The notes: generated by a model not told the origin, from the letters alone. Numbered from the stretch's first letter, positions 1-11,424 are shown. The stretch is 50,626 nucleotides of DNA from Pelagophyceae sp. CCMP2097 (GCA_026770575.1 MU657260.1:42537-93162); one strand, 5' to 3'. Numbers and translations: made by a program.

Positions 1-223
1 CACCAGCTCCGAAGCCCGGCGACCCCTATTTTGACCGACAACTCACTCAACTCAACTGGGAAAATACAGAGGCTTTAATCAACTCCAACTCCAGCAACTA
101 AGTCCTACCTTATGGTCGGATCCACCACGTGTTCTTGCAGACTCGCAAATTCGAAAATGCATTCAGTACCAAAGCATAATCCGTCTAGGCAGAACCGAGC
201 TCGTCAGCGCCGCGCCCCTTGCG

Positions 224-1136
224 ATGCTCTTCCTCCTGGCGGCGGTCCAGCTCGCCGCGCCCACGGCGGCGCTGCGCACGGGCGGCGCGCCCCGCGCGGT
301 CGCGCCGCGCGCCGCGGCGCTGCGGTCGACGACTGTCGAAAACGCAGTCGACGCCCCGGCGCGCGTCTTCCACGAGGCGTCGCGCTACATGTCCACGTCC
401 CGTTTCCTCGTCTCCAAGGACGACGCGACGGCGTTCGAGCAGCAATGGGTCGCCCGCAAGTCGAAGATCGGCGTAAGTGCTACCGTCAGATTGCGCGAGG
501 GGTCCTTTGACCGAAAAATAGGATGCCCCTGGTTTCCGCTACTTCCACCTCTCCAAGCGCGCCGCAGACTTTATGGGCCCGCCGCTGGGCGACGACGAGC
601 CGAACTATGTGTCTTACGCCGTTTGGGACACGAAGGCGGATTTCGAGGCGTACTTGGCCGTGGACGACTTTGGAGGCGAGCGGGCTGACTACGACGGTCT
701 CTTCACTCTTTCGCTGCCGCCGAACGAAGCCGAGGACGGGATTTTCAATGCCGTCGAGGGCTGGCGCGTCGCCGACGAAGCCGCCACGAAGCCGAAACGC
801 GAGGCGTTTGTGGCTTCCAATCGGTTCGGCATCAAGCCCGGGTTTGAGACGGACTTTGAGTCCATGTGGGCCGGCCGCGACTCTTCGCTCAAGGAGCTGG
901 ACGGCTTCCGCAATTTTGCCCTCCTCCGCCGCGTCGGCCCTGTGGCAGACGGCGACACGTACGTCTCCTACACGACTTGGCGCGACGTCCAGGCGTTCAA
1001 CGGGTGGCGTGGCTCGGACAACTTCAAGCGCAGCCACAACAACAACCGCGGCGACGGCGAGTCTCCCTACTCCAAGATGCCCAAGGTCGTCACCTTCAAG
1101 TGCTTCCTCTGCCTCTCCTCGCCCAACGGGGCGTGA
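224..1136 (+). CDS. Secreted protein with two tandem ABM (antibiotic biosynthesis monooxygenase-like) domains
   Basis: Exons 224-472 and 522-1136; the 49-bp intron starts GTAAGT, ends TAG and falls on a codon boundary. The product is about 287 aa. Residues 1-17 (MLFLLAAVQLAAPTAAL) form a signal peptide, so the protein enters the secretory route or, in a complex-plastid alga, the plastid. Two copies of a dimeric alpha/beta-barrel domain follow: one around residues 55-140 (GFRYFHL, then W..KADFEAYL) and one around 185-265 (FVASNRFGIKPGFE, then GFRNFALL and YTTW). Tryptophan and phenylalanine spacing matches the ABM family, which includes haem-degrading monooxygenases and stress proteins. I cannot assign a substrate. 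Domain family is an inference from the repeat pattern; the gene model is firm. Confidence 0.72.
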
Positions 1137-1510
1137 GCGCGCAGTGTTGTAATCGAAACATCTCCGCCTCGACCTGCACGCCCTGCTGGGAGGGACCGAT
1201 CGACTGACGAAAAATCGACTCACGAAACATCTCCGCCTCGACAGGTCTGCACGCCTTGCTGGCCCGGGGAGGGACCGATCGACTGACGAATTCGCGTTGC
1301 TGGGAGGGGATCGATCCGGCCCCGCTGTGCAGAGTGGCAGGGCCTCCGATCTCGTCGAAATCGATTTTTAAGAAGCCCCCCCCCGGGTGAGGGTATGGAC
1401 AGGGCCCGGGGAGTGGTGCCCGCGGAGCATTGAGTCGATGCACGGGATCGACGTTAAGGGCGCACGTGGCGCCCGACAAGTGCGAACAGCTGAGAAGGTC
1501 GGGTGTTGGT
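1137..1510. repeat. Gene-free 3' interval with an imperfect tandem duplication
   Basis: This 374-bp interval lies between the convergent stops of the ABM gene and NOP58. A unit starting CGAAACATCTCCGCCTCGAC and ending GATCGACTGACGAA occurs at 1154-1211 and again at 1223-1290, the second with small insertions; a third partial copy of its end lies at 1296-1317. No open frame here looks coding. Confidence 0.7.
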
Positions 1511-3438
1511 TCACTCGACGGATTTCTTGGCCTTTTTTTTCTTCTTCTCCGAAGTCTCCGCCGGCGCCTCCTCTTCAACAGCATCCTTCTTCTTCTTCTT
1601 CTTCTTCTTCTCGCTCACCTCGGCGGCGGGCTCCTCCTCGGCGGAAGCCTTCTTCTTCTTCTTCTTGGGCGCCTCGTCCGCGGCCTCCTCCGCCGCCGCC
1701 TCCGCCGCGCGCTTCTTCTTCTTGTCGCTCTTCTTCGCCGCCTTTTCCAAATCGGCAACGTCGCTCGCAGCGTTGTACGCGGGTGCCGCCTTGGACCCCG
1801 CGTCGGCGACAATCTCCGCGAGCTTCTTCGGCGTGGCCGAAGGGTTCACGTACGCCCCGCCGCCCTCCAACTGCCGAAGCCGCGCCTCGACCTTGGCCCG
1901 CGCCTCGTAGCCGATCGTCGCGCCCTCCTCTTCGCCCAGAGCGTCTACGCGGATTGCCAACGCGCACTTTGCCGCGAGGACGCGCGAAATTTTGCCTTTG
2001 TTCTTCGGTGCCGCTTGCCCGATCAGCGAAGCGTGGTAGATCAGGCCGTACTTGGGCGTGTCGTGCTTCGTCTTCAACGCGCGGAAGAGCGCCTTCTCCG
2101 CGCCGAGGATCTGCACCGTCGAAGCCGGGTGCTTGGCCAAATTCATGATCGACCCGGCGTGCTGCACCAGGCGCGCGCCGACGAGCTCGCCGACGAGGAC
2201 GGTCAAGTTCGGCGCGATGGCCTGCATGCGGTTCTTCAGGTATTCCGAGAGCTCTGCGCGGTAAAGAGTCAGCTCGACGACCTCCTCTGCCAAAGCAGCT
2301 ATGTGCTTCATGTCCGCCTCGTCCACCTCCGTGCCCATGGAGATCTCCGCCGTCTCGCGCAGCGTAGTGGCCTTGGCCTCGTCGTCCAGGATCTCCGTGA
2401 GCGCGTCGTGCTTGTCCCGCGCGCCGCTCCGGAAGCCGCCAATCGCCAAAACGATCTTGGCGTACATCAAATTGTCGTTGACGATCTTCGCCATCTCGGG
2501 GAAGTGCCACCCGTACCTAGAGCAAGCGTGAGCGTGGGATTATGACCATCTCGCCGGTATACAAAGAAGTCGTGCCACGCCCCCGCCGGTCTGCAGACGC
2601 ACCACTCGCGCACGCGCATGGCGTACGTGTTCACCTCCTTGTCCAAGTCGTCCAGCAGGCCGACGGCCTGCACCACCATGGTGTCGACCTTGTCGGGCGA
2701 AAACTTCAGCTTATACCGCGAGAGCGAGTGCGACAGGCCGAGCTGCATGGCCTTGACCTCCAGCCTCGACGCCACGCCGTCCAGCGCCGTCTCCACGTCC
2801 TCCTGCGACGACCCCGCCGCCGCGTACGCGCCGGAGGCGGCCGCGCGCGCGCCGCGCATGGCTTCGTTCACGAACGAGCCGTGCGCGATCGGGATGCCCA
2901 GCTTCTCCTTGATAAGAGCCCCGAGCTTCGGGTCCGCCACCCCGAGCTCGATGCCCGCCGCCTTCTTCGCGACGTGCTTCTCCAAGAACTTCTTGAGAGG
3001 CTTGCCAAGCTTGGACTCAACGGCGTCCGTCGCGGCAGCGACCGCCTATAGCGCCAGTGAACGCCAGGCGTCGGTGACCGCTGCAGGTATATCCGCTGCA
3101 GTAGATCGATGGCCGTCGCCGCGGCGAGTCCCCTCGACGCCTCAGTCGCCGCAGCGTTGCCGCGGCGGGTCCTCCGACGCCTGCTCACCTCGGCCGTGTC
3201 CTTAAAGGACTGGAAAGCGCGGAGCTTCAGGTTCGACGTGCACTGCTCCTGCGTAGAGAAGTGCGTGTACCTATCGACCGCCGCTCCACACGGCCGTTGC
3301 ATCTAGCGCCCCGCCGGAGAGCCGTCGTCGACGCCGGTCTGTGAGTGACAGGTCAGCGGCATCGACCTTCTTGAGCTTCGCCGCCCCCTGCAGCTCAAAC
3401 AGAGCGTGGCCCGCGGCGGTCTCGAAGAGAAGAAGCAT
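1511..3438 (-). CDS. NOP58: Nucleolar protein NOP58 (box C/D snoRNP core)
   Basis: Exons on the minus strand: 3438-3292, 3248-3189, 3045-2603 and 2516-1511, about 551 aa (human NOP58 is 529). The first exon reads [16 protein letters not shown], the conserved NOP5 N-terminus. The Nop core is plain: [19 protein letters not shown] and [15 protein letters not shown], then across the junction YGWHFPE. The fourth exon carries the rest of the Nop domain and a lysine-rich tail (KKKKKK blocks around residues 480-551) typical of NOP58 and NOP56. The two downstream introns restore the protein exactly. The donor of exon 1 is less sure: the 43-bp choice leaves about 14 extra residues compared with relatives. 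NOP58 acts with NOP56, fibrillarin and SNU13 in rRNA 2'-O-methylation in the nucleolus. It shares a 175-bp divergent promoter with the USP gene. Confidence 0.93.
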
Positions 3439-3613
3439 TGCGACAAGCGGGCGGCACGCGGGGCCGAGTCTCCGAGATTATCGCTGGCAAAAGAGCAGAC
3501 CCGGATTGCCGCACCGGAACCTTTTGCAACGGACTCTTTTTACCGTTGGTACCGCATGCAGAGGTTGTGTAACCAGATTCCTCTTTTCGGGCCGGCCGCG
3601 CGGCCGGCCGGGT

Positions 3614-5303
3614 ATGCATCGGCCGTCGCCGGCGGCGGGAAGACAGTCGCTGCCTTTAGTAATAAAGCCGCAGGGCAAGCTGGACTACCAACAGGCCAAG
3701 TTGGACCTCGGAGGACCAGAGACGGACGCGCCGCTCTTCCGCCCCGCACAGCCGCCGCAACGGCACTCGCACGTGGGCCACGGCGCAAACGGCGCGCTCG
3801 GTCGCAGGCCGCTGGGCGCGCCGCCGCGGCATGGGCTCTCGACGCACGCGCACACGAGCCAGGCGGCCGCGGCGCGCATGAGCCAGACGGCCGCGCCCTC
3901 ACTCCAGGCGGTGCGGCTCGGCGGCGTCACGCACAGCGCGAGCAGTCCGGCATATGCGCAGGGCGGCGGCGCGGGCGGCGCGACGCACGGCAGTGCGGCG
4001 ACGGCGCTGCGAGGCGCCGACTCGCTGCCGCTCCTCGCGGCGACGCCGCTGCTGGCGCTGCCGCCGCCGGACGCGCCCGCGGCGCGGCCGCTGCTCGGCG
4101 ACGCGTCGAAGCCGCTGCTCGTCGGGCTGAAGAACCTCGGCAACTCGTGCTTTATGGCCGCCGTGTTACAATGCGTCCTCTCAATAGCCCCCTTCGTAAG
4201 AGCCTTTAAGGACGGCTCGTACGCGCGCATGGTGAGCGCGGCGTCGCCGCACAAAGGGGCGGTGGCGCACGCCTTTGCGGACCTGGTGAAGGTTTTGCAC
4301 GCCGCGGAACCTCGAGCGGCCGTCTCCCCAAAGAAGCTCAAGCTCGTGATTGGCCGCTGCAATTCGCAGTTCGCCGACGACGACCAGGAGGACTCGCAGG
4401 AATTTTTGCGCTTCTTCTTGGACGCGTTGGGGGACGACTTACGGCTTCCTTTGGAAAGGCATCCGGGCCCTGCGCCCGACGCGTGGCTCGATTACCGGCG
4501 GAGCAACGACTCGCTCGTGACGCAGACGTTCTGCGGCCAGCTGCGCAGCACGGTGGAGTGCTGTAGCTGTCACCACGTCTCCATATGTGCGTCGAGATGC
4601 CCTCCAAAACTCCAAAAAGGCACTTGGTTCCAAAGCTCTCGAAGCGACCGTCGTAGGCTTCGACGCGTACCTGGACCTCTCGCTGCCCATCCCGCCGCAG
4701 GAGAAGGACGGCGACGACGATGCGGCCGACGCGGCGCCGCCGGCGCGGCGGTACGCGGACTCGAGCGTGGCGCCGCCGCTGCGCGCTTCAACCCAGGGTT
4801 CGCCGGTTCGGCGGCGGAGGCACCGCCGCGGCCACGACGAGTGTTCGCTCGCATCGTGTTTGGGGAAATTCACAGAGGCTGAAATCTTGGACCGCGACAA
4901 TCGCGTCACCTGCGACAGATGCACGAAATTGCGCAAATGCATCAAAAGACTCACCATCCACACCTGGCCTGCCATCCTTGTCCTCCACATCAAGCGCTTC
5001 CAGTACACGGCGTTGCGGCGAGACAAGCTCGACACGCACGTCGTCTTTCCCTTTGAAGGCTTGGACCTGACGCCCTTTGTGACGCCCGGCCTCGGTGCCG
5101 CCATGCCGCCCGTCTACGACCTCTTCGCCACTTCGAACCACATCGGAGGCCGCGACTCGGGCCACTACGTCGCGCACTGTCTGAGACCCACAGAGGACGA
5201 CAAGGCGCAGTGGTATTCCTTCAACGATTCACACGTGTCAAACATCTCCAGCGACGACGTCCAAGGCGCGTCTCTCGAGGCGCCGCCTTTGCGCGACCCC
5301 TGA
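3614..5303 (+). CDS. Ubiquitin carboxyl-terminal hydrolase (USP/UBP family)
   Basis: Exons 3614-4586 and 4657-5303 with a 70-bp intron (GTGCG..GTAG); the join gives CHHVSICFDAYLDLSLPIP, the usual USP linker. The Cys box is GLKNLGNSCFMAAVLQCVL with the catalytic Cys in NSCF; the QEDSQEFLRFF segment follows; zinc-binding pairs are CCSC and CDRC; the His box is DSGHYVAHC, and SFNDSHV holds the third catalytic residue. All catalytic positions are present, so the enzyme should remove ubiquitin from substrates. Overall it resembles the compact USP2/8/21 type. The first ~150 residues are Ala/Gly/Pro-rich with no domain I recognise. An in-frame ATG at 3341 is also open, but it would run through NOP58 exon 1 on the other strand, so 3614 is preferred. 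Confidence 0.88.
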
Positions 5304-6557
5304 TACACCGTCCGACCGTAGGACCCCTCGCGTACGTCTTGTTCTACCGACTCCGAGGCACGTCCTGAGAGACACGCGAGGCCCGGGGTCGTGTGCATAG
5401 TTACTAATACTCGGGTCGGCGGCATCACTTTCTTGGGGTCGTCGTATAAGATTTGGGCGCCCATGGCGTCCGCAATCGAGGATCGGCGAGGACATTTGGG
5501 GGGGGGGCGCGCCGAGGATACGATTGAATGGCAGTTCGGGGCCGACGCCCCCGGGGCCACCCGGCGACCCTTCTGGCGCCCCGGGCTAAATAAAGGCCCG
5601 ACAAAAGAAAGGCTCGAAAAATGACTGGGCCCTCCTCGACAGGCAAGAGAGGGCGCCGAGCGGGTCCTATGCTCCGGGGCCCGCGGGCAGGCGCACCCCC
5701 GCAAGCGTTTCTGGCGAGAAGAGACTTACAAGGGGTATCGCCAATGACGCCGAAGACTTTCTGGCAATCGGAGTTTTCGTCGGTTGGAGTTTGGCTCTGT
5801 TGGGAGTGATAGAGGACGTCGCGCTGAGTCCCATGATGCCCGGGCCTATAGAAATTGTTTGTTTAAAACGCTCAAACTAAAAATCTGAACGTCTGTTTTG
5901 GCTCGTCTGAAGCGCCACTCGCGGCAATCGTACAGGACCGGTCACATACCACCCCAGTGCGTATGGATCCACCCCGTCACATAGCCAGAATTTCGATCCC
6001 TGCGGTCCTGCGATTGCCAGCCGGGCCCGAACCTTCGCAATACGGAGGCAAAATCAAGTCAAAATCAAGGTGAGGACTCGGAGGCAATATTATAAAGATT
6101 TTATCAAGTTCAAAATATTGGGGGAAACGCTTGTTCACGCCCTTGCAAGGCGCCCTCCTCGAGGCTGATCATGTCACCGACATCCCGGGGGCAGGGAGGG
6201 CATAGCGACCACGACCAACCCCGCAGGCGGCCTCTGACAACTTTGCGTCACTTGCCAGTACTACTAAGGTCGGCTTTATCGCCGATACCCCTTGTAGGAA
6301 TTTCCTAGAAGCTACTTTATTTTCATCGCGGCGCGTTATTTGCGCCTCGGGTCGGCTTTCTAGAATGTTTTTCCGTCAAGAGACTCTCGGAGAGATTTTT
6401 ACCAGCGGAGCGGAGGGCTCGAGATCAAGCGCGCACACGCGTGGCCCCGGGCCGCCTCGCCGCCGGCCACCCGCCCCGCTCATCCGCCGCCGGTGCTTTA
6501 CCCGCCTCCGGCTCTCCGGCCGTCGAGGGCCGTCCGAGGGCGTGCCTCGGTGGCGCG
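5304..6557. other. Longest gene-free interval, with a diverged inverted repeat
   Basis: No frame here has coding character. It contains a G run near 5501-5508, AT-rich patches (around 5830-5890 and 6050-6130) and a 14-bp exact inverted match: TACAAGGGGTATCG at 5727-5740 and its reverse complement at 6283-6296, with weaker similarity extending inward. It probably holds the USP 3' end and the promoter of the next gene. I see no transposase or RNA gene. Confidence 0.5.
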
Positions 6558-8407
6558 ATGGTCAAGTACCACTGCCACGAGGACGGCACCGAGTTCGACG
6601 ACCTGCCGACGCTGCTCCGGCACCTCAAGAGCAAGGTACGCCGCGCGCGCCCCCGCCTCGTCGCGTCGACCCAAACCGCCGCGCACTAGACGGCCTGGAG
6701 CAACGCCGGCCTCGTCGGGTCCTTTTTTCCACCGCGTCCTTACTTCCGACGTTTCCACCGCGTGCCTCATTTCACCGTGTCCACCGCCTAGGTGTCGCGT
6801 CTCGGTAAATTCCTCGCCTCGCAAAATTCCTCGCCTCTCATGCAATCGTGGCGTGTGGCCCGTAGCGGACGCGCGACTTCCGCGGTTCCCTTATTTTCAC
6901 CGGCGCGGCCTCTAGGTGCTGCTGGAGAATCGCGAGTGGAGCGACGGCGTGGTGACGCAGTTCCACCGGTCCTCGGGCAAGCACTGCGTGAGCCTCGCCG
7001 GGGGCGTTGCGCGCGACCCGGCCTGAAACTCCCGCGCGCCGCACGTTCCCCGCGCCTGAGTCAATGACCTGCATTTTCAACCAGGTCGAGTTCCGCGCCA
7101 ACGGGGCACGACGGTGGCTCGTCATGCTGCGCACCGCCTTCTTCATCGTCGACCGCAACGGTGCGCGAATCGCCCCGATGAAATGGAGCCAGAGACGTTT
7201 GTTTCCAGGCGGCAGCGGTAACTCGTCCGAGCCGGCGCGTGAGGAGATGAAGGAGCCGGATTTTTCGCCGAACCGGCCTCGCGGCGAGCCGTGGACGTTC
7301 TCCGAGGACTTATCGCTGGAATTCGCGCGGGCGCAGTCGGTGCTCCACGCGTGCTACGGCGGACGCACGCAGGAAGTCGGCCACAAGACTCTGGGCCACG
7401 TCTGCGTCACCGAGGCCGACAAGCGCGAGGCCGACGAGCAAAAGGGCTCGCTGCTCTACGGCGAGCTTTTACCGAGGGGCGTGCACAAGGCGCTGGACGC
7501 GCAGCATTTGGATGCCGCGTCCGCCACCGGGCTCTACGACCTCGGCATGGGCACGGGCAAGGTGATCATGCAGGCGTTCCTGCAGCACGAGAACCTGCAG
7601 CGCTGCTACGGCGTCGAGCTCTCGCTGGCCCGCTTCAAGGTGGCGGAAAAGGCCGCTTTAGAACTCGCTTCCAAAGTGCAGCCCCACAAATTCATCGTCC
7701 TCTCTTCCGTGGCGGGCCGCCACGTCGTGGTGAAGAACACGCAGACGCAGCAGCTGCTGCACCTCGTTTATGGGAACTTGATGGCGACTCCCGATATGCA
7801 CACGGCGGACGTGCTTTTGCTGGAGACGGACATCCCAGCTGATTTTTGGAAAGATTTATCTCAACTGTTGGACCACGCCGCCGAGGGCGCTCGGATTCTG
7901 AGCTACCTCGACCTCTCAAAGGTCTGGACGCTGCCGGGGCAGCCTTTTCCGTTCAAGCAGTTGGAGGCGAACAAGTCGTTTGCGGACCGCTACCCGACGA
8001 CGTGGTCCGTCAACCGCGGACACCACCTCTTCCTCTGGGTCAAGGTCCTCAAACCGGGCCAGCGCGCGCTCAAGGGCGCCGACGCAAAGGCCAGCGCAGC
8101 CGGCGCCCACACAGCGGCGAGCAAGGTGCGCTTTTGAGAAGACGCCTTTGCTGCACTTCAGAGGCCCCGTTCAACGCCCATTTAGGCCATGTTCAAGGGG
8201 CACCGCGAGCCGCGGCAGTCGCCGTCGTGGGCGGACGAGATTGCGTGCGGCCACAAGTGAGTTGCTTGTTTTGTAGTTTGCGCCCTTTGCACGTTTTGTG
8301 GTTCGCGCGAACCTGTCTTTCGCAGGTGGCCGACGCTGCTGGCGCGGCCCGCGAAGAAAGGCTCGGCGCACGGCGGCGGGCACCACTCTTCGTGCGCGAT
8401 TTCGTAG
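6558..8407 (+). CDS. Tudor-like domain plus DOT1-like SAM methyltransferase
   Basis: Exons 6558-6635, 6916-6987, 7085-7160, 7209-8125, 8186-8256 and 8326-8407, 431 aa. All phases agree. The N-terminus is YHCHEDGTEFDDL, possibly a degenerate zinc finger. Next, spread over two exons, is a Tudor-like strand set (REWSDGVVTQFHRSSGKH, then RRWLVMLRTAFFIV), which in relatives reads methyl marks. The catalytic part has YDLGMGTGKVIMQAF (SAM loop I), then CYGVELSLARFKVAEKA, in DOT1 order. This suggests a histone-lysine or other macromolecular methyltransferase in the nucleus. The C-terminal exons (FKGHREPRQSPSWADEIACG) are novel to me. The 48-bp intron at 7161-7208 has no stop and is a multiple of three, so it could be retained. 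The 280-bp first intron might hide one more small exon. Confidence 0.75.
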
Positions 8408-8740
8408 CCCATAGCGGCACTCCATGCGCTCTGGCGGCCCGCTGAAAACCGCGCCGCTAGAGCACCCCGCGCCCGCCGGCGCCGCCCCGCCTTTTCGCCG
8501 CGGAGGCGCGCGCACGAAGACCCGCGGCGCGCTTTCGTGCGCCGGCGGTTTACCCCACCTGGGTGGTTTGCACATAGGATTTATTTTGCGAAATGCCAAC
8601 GCCCGCGCCCCGGGGGGGGCTTTCTAAGCGGGCGTCCTGAGAGCAGCCCATTTCTTGAGACCGTTCCTCGGGCCCTCGGTGCAGCCCGTTTGTCGGGTTG
8701 TTTGTCGGGACGTCGGTGCGTTAAAGTTAAAGTGCGTGGG
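8408..8740. other. Convergent 3' intergenic region
   Basis: This 333-bp stretch separates two convergent stop codons. It has a short repeat of GTTTGTCGGG at about 8688-8709 and a run of eight G at about 8612-8619. No gene is visible. Confidence 0.6.
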
Positions 8741-9309
8741 TTACGAGTGTGAGCATTGGGCATCTGCCATGAGGGCGTCGATTCCTGCCTGGGCGATTTG
8801 GACGTCCTGGTCGGACCGGACGCCGGAGACGCCGATGCTGCCGACGACGTGGCCGTCTATGAATATGGGTATGCCGCCTTCCATTAAAACGTAACCGTTG
8901 GAGAGCAGCGAGAGTTTCGGTTTCACGTTCTTGCCCCAGCGAGGATCTCCGTTGATCAAGCCCTCGTAGACGGAAGAAGCCTTGCCCGCCAGCGCCGCCG
9001 TTTTCGCCTTCCCCAGAGCAATGTCCACAGTCATGGCCGCACTCCCGCGGCGCTCCAGCGCCAGAGGCACGCCGCCGGCGTCCGCGACGACGATGGTCAC
9101 CATCCACCTAGGTTTTCGCGTCCAAGGGGTGCCTTTCGATTGAGACGGACTCACCCGTTCTTGTCGGCTTCGGCCTTGCAGGCCGCCATGGCCTTTGCGG
9201 CACCATCCGCCGTCAACAGACAAGTCTGCCTGAACGATCCGGCACACACGCTGTAGTGCGACAGCGCCACGCCGCCCACCGCCGCCGCGAGGCGGAAGCC
9301 CGACCACAT
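8741..9309 (-). CDS. GlcG/HbpS-like haem-binding domain protein
   Basis: Exons 9309-9155 and 9107-8741, 173 aa, with a 47-bp intron. The join gives KAEADKNGWMVTIVVADAGG, the typical GlcG/HbpS start (helix, then V.DAGG). Later family marks are ALGKAKTAALAGKAS and GGIPIFIDGHVVGSIGVSG. In bacteria this fold binds haem or accompanies glycolate use; in eukaryotic algae the role is unknown. The first 45 residues (MWSGFRLAAAVGGVAL onward) are hydrophobic and could be a signal anchor or targeting sequence. It starts 264 bp from the divergent cytochrome bc1 hinge gene. The family is often exchanged between bacteria and algae, so bacterial ancestry is possible, although this copy now carries an intron. 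Confidence 0.8.
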
Positions 9310-9573
9310 AACACAACAGCTTCGCTGAAAGCTGCCCTCGGTCCGTTCCGTTCCGTTGAACTCTCGAAAGGCGAAAGGTGGTCGCGCGGTGAGTGGCGGC
9401 GTGGCGCAAGGGAAATCCGCGGGGTGGAACGCGTGCGCAGCCGCGCGGCGGAGTGCCGCTGCGGCGCGGGCGCGCGTCTTTGGTCTCTGGGGCGATTCGT
9501 GGCCCCTGATCGCGTTTTGCAGCCAACGTCGCTGGACCGCGCTTACCGCGCGTCTAGGCTCCCATTCGGCAAA

Positions 9574-9976
9574 ATGGACGACGACGACGGCCCCGTCTGC
9601 CCGCTGCCGCAGTTGAAGAAGGACTGCGAGCCCAAGTGCGTCCCGGCCTACAACGCCTACAAGGCGTGCCTGGAAAGAATCAAGGCAAAGGGCGGTGAGT
9701 CCCAAGAGCGATGCCTACCGCGCAGCTGGGGCCGGCGACCCGACGCCCGAGGCCGGGGGGCTCTCGAAGACTACGAGTCTTCGGGGCCGACGCCGGAAAC
9801 TCGACGGTCGGAGACGGATGCGAGACGGACGCTGGACGGCGGCCCCCGTTTTGCACGCGACACCCCCGCCTCTTATACGCTCCCTCGCAGGCGGCGACTG
9901 CGAGCCGTACTACTTTGACTGGCTGAGCTGCATCGATAAGTGCGCGATGCCCCATATCATGCACAAGCTTAAATAA
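9574..9976 (+). CDS. QCR6: Cytochrome bc1 complex hinge protein (QCR6/UQCRH)
   Basis: Exons 9574-9694 and 9891-9976, 68 aa, with a 196-bp intron (GTGAGT..GCAG). The product has an acidic start (MDDDDG) and the CHCH-like cysteine pattern C..C.PAYNAYKACLERI, then CEPYYFDWLSCIDKCAMP. In known hinge proteins these cysteines form disulfides in the mitochondrial intermembrane space, where the protein supports the cytochrome c1-cytochrome c contact of complex III. Length and C-terminus (HIMHKLK) match the family. No presequence is needed, because small CHCH proteins use the MIA import route. Confidence 0.9.
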
Positions 9977-10202
9977 ACACACGCCGCGTGTCTGCGTGCG
10001 CGGGGCCCGCGTTTGCGCGGCGGCGGCGGGCCGCGCCGGCCGCTGCTGTGCCGTGCTGCGGCGCGCGTTTTAAAGCGTTTTAAAGCATGACTCAGGGAGT
10101 CGATTCGACGGTCACGGGGTTTGAGCGGACAGGGACGGAGACGGGGTTTGAGCGGACAGGGACTTAGTGAACGGGCAGGACATTTCGGGCGGGTTTGGTG
10201 GT
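9977..10202. repeat. 27-bp tandem repeat between convergent genes
   Basis: A unit beginning ACGGGGTTTGAGCGGACAGG occurs at 10114-10136 and again at 10141-10163, a period of 27. Just before it, GCGTTTTAAA is repeated at about 10068-10086. The interval lies between the stops of QCR6 and the p47-like gene. Confidence 0.75.
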
Positions 10203-11424
10203 CTACGCGAGCTTTTGCTGGATGGAGGCGCCCTTGAGGCCGGCGGCCTCGATGCTCGCCGAGGGGTCGGAGAGCATCGTCGGCGGGTAGCCGGCCAGGA
10301 GGACGTACGGCGCCCCGCCGCCACCTTCGGCTTGCACGATGGCCTCGACGTGCCGCACGGTGTGCGTCAGGTTGAGCGTCGCGCGGAGTTTTTTGCCGTT
10401 TGCCAGACGGATTTGCAACACAGTCTTCGGCTGCGTCTCGTCCACGACCGGCGCTGCGACCACGTCCGCGCCAGAACCCAGCCTGTTTGGGGCGGCTCCT
10501 GGGAAGGCCCAAGTGGGCATTGTAGGCCGGGGGGCGCCCTCGCGGGCATGCCCTTTTGCGCCCGCTTCGATGAAGAGTTTTCTCTTTCGACGCGAGCAAG
10601 ACTCACACTGCGCCCTGTGGCGAGGCGGCCCCGGAGCTGAGCGTGTTGCCGCCGCCGCCGAAAGCCGTGTACGCCGGCGGCATGTACGTCTCGCCTGCGG
10701 TGCGGCCGTTTCAGGGGACGGGCCCTCGGAGAGACGTTAATCGAGCGGCGGCCCGTCGCGCACTTCGCTTGTCCACGAGTTCGAGGTTGAAGGCCCCTCC
10801 GGCGGCCTGCTGCTCGAGCTCGCGCGGGATGACGCCGCGGCCGACGTCGCGGATGAAGGACTGGTTGTCCTCGTCGTCAAGAGACCTGATTAAATCCAAA
10901 GCTGATGAACCCAGCGTCGCCGCACGCCCACGGCCGTGACAGGAACGGTCCGTCTTCGACTCACCGGAACGGCCCGTCGTCGACGGTGAAGCCGTTTGCG
11001 AACATGGTCACGACGCGCTTCGGCCCCTCCACCGGCTCAGACCTGTGCAGATGCGTGTCCGCAGCGTCGCATTCGCGCGCATCGCCGCATTGGCGCCGAG
11101 ACGCGTCAGAGGCCCGCAACGAAACGGCGCGTCGCGCGGAAAGAATCGTCTCTCGTCGACGCGCTAACGCACCCATCCTCGGCCGCTTTCTGGGCAGCTG
11201 AAAACATGTTCCGGACGTTGCTCTTCGGCGAATCGTCGTCGTCGTCGTCCGGCCCGAAGACGGCCATGCCGCTAAGGTGGGGCGCCGTAAGCCGCGGCGG
11301 CGCGGCGGAAGCGATCGCACCTGCCGCCCCCACGGTGCGTGCCACCCGTGTAAAGCTGGCGACGCTTCTCGTCCTCGTCCTCCTCGTCCTCGTCCTTAAA
11401 GTCGGCCAGCGTCGCGATGGGCAT
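10203..11424 (-). CDS. p47/Shp1-type p97 cofactor with SEP and UBX domains
   Basis: Minus-strand exons 11424-11321, 11271-11173, 11042-10965, 10885-10764, 10694-10607 and 10482-10203, 256 aa; all phases agree. The start MPIATLADFKDEDEEDEDE is acidic. YTGGTHRGGGSGMAVFGP corresponds to the p47 linker. The SEP domain is split over two exons (TMFANGFTVDDGPFR, then SLDDEDNQSFIRDVGRG, VIPRELEQQAAGG). The UBX domain is in the last exon (TVLQIRLANGKKLRATLN to the C-terminus). UBX binds the p97/Cdc48 N-domain and SEP contacts the ATPase in known homologues, with roles in membrane fusion and degradation. I find no UBA domain, so this form probably cannot bind ubiquitin through the usual site; an undetected 5' exon is possible. 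Confidence 0.9.

Noticed and set aside
1545..1740. TTC-rich microsatellite
   Set aside because: It is the complement of lysine codons in the NOP58 C-terminal tail, a family feature.
7161..7208. Continuous frame through the 48-bp segment of the DOT1-like gene taken as coding
   Set aside because: It has a GTGCG start, a CAG end and an intron-like length matching other introns here; kept as an intron, though retention is possible.
10100..10170. Direct repeats near 10.1 kb considered as CRISPR-like
   Set aside because: Only two copies, no spacers, and a eukaryotic context.
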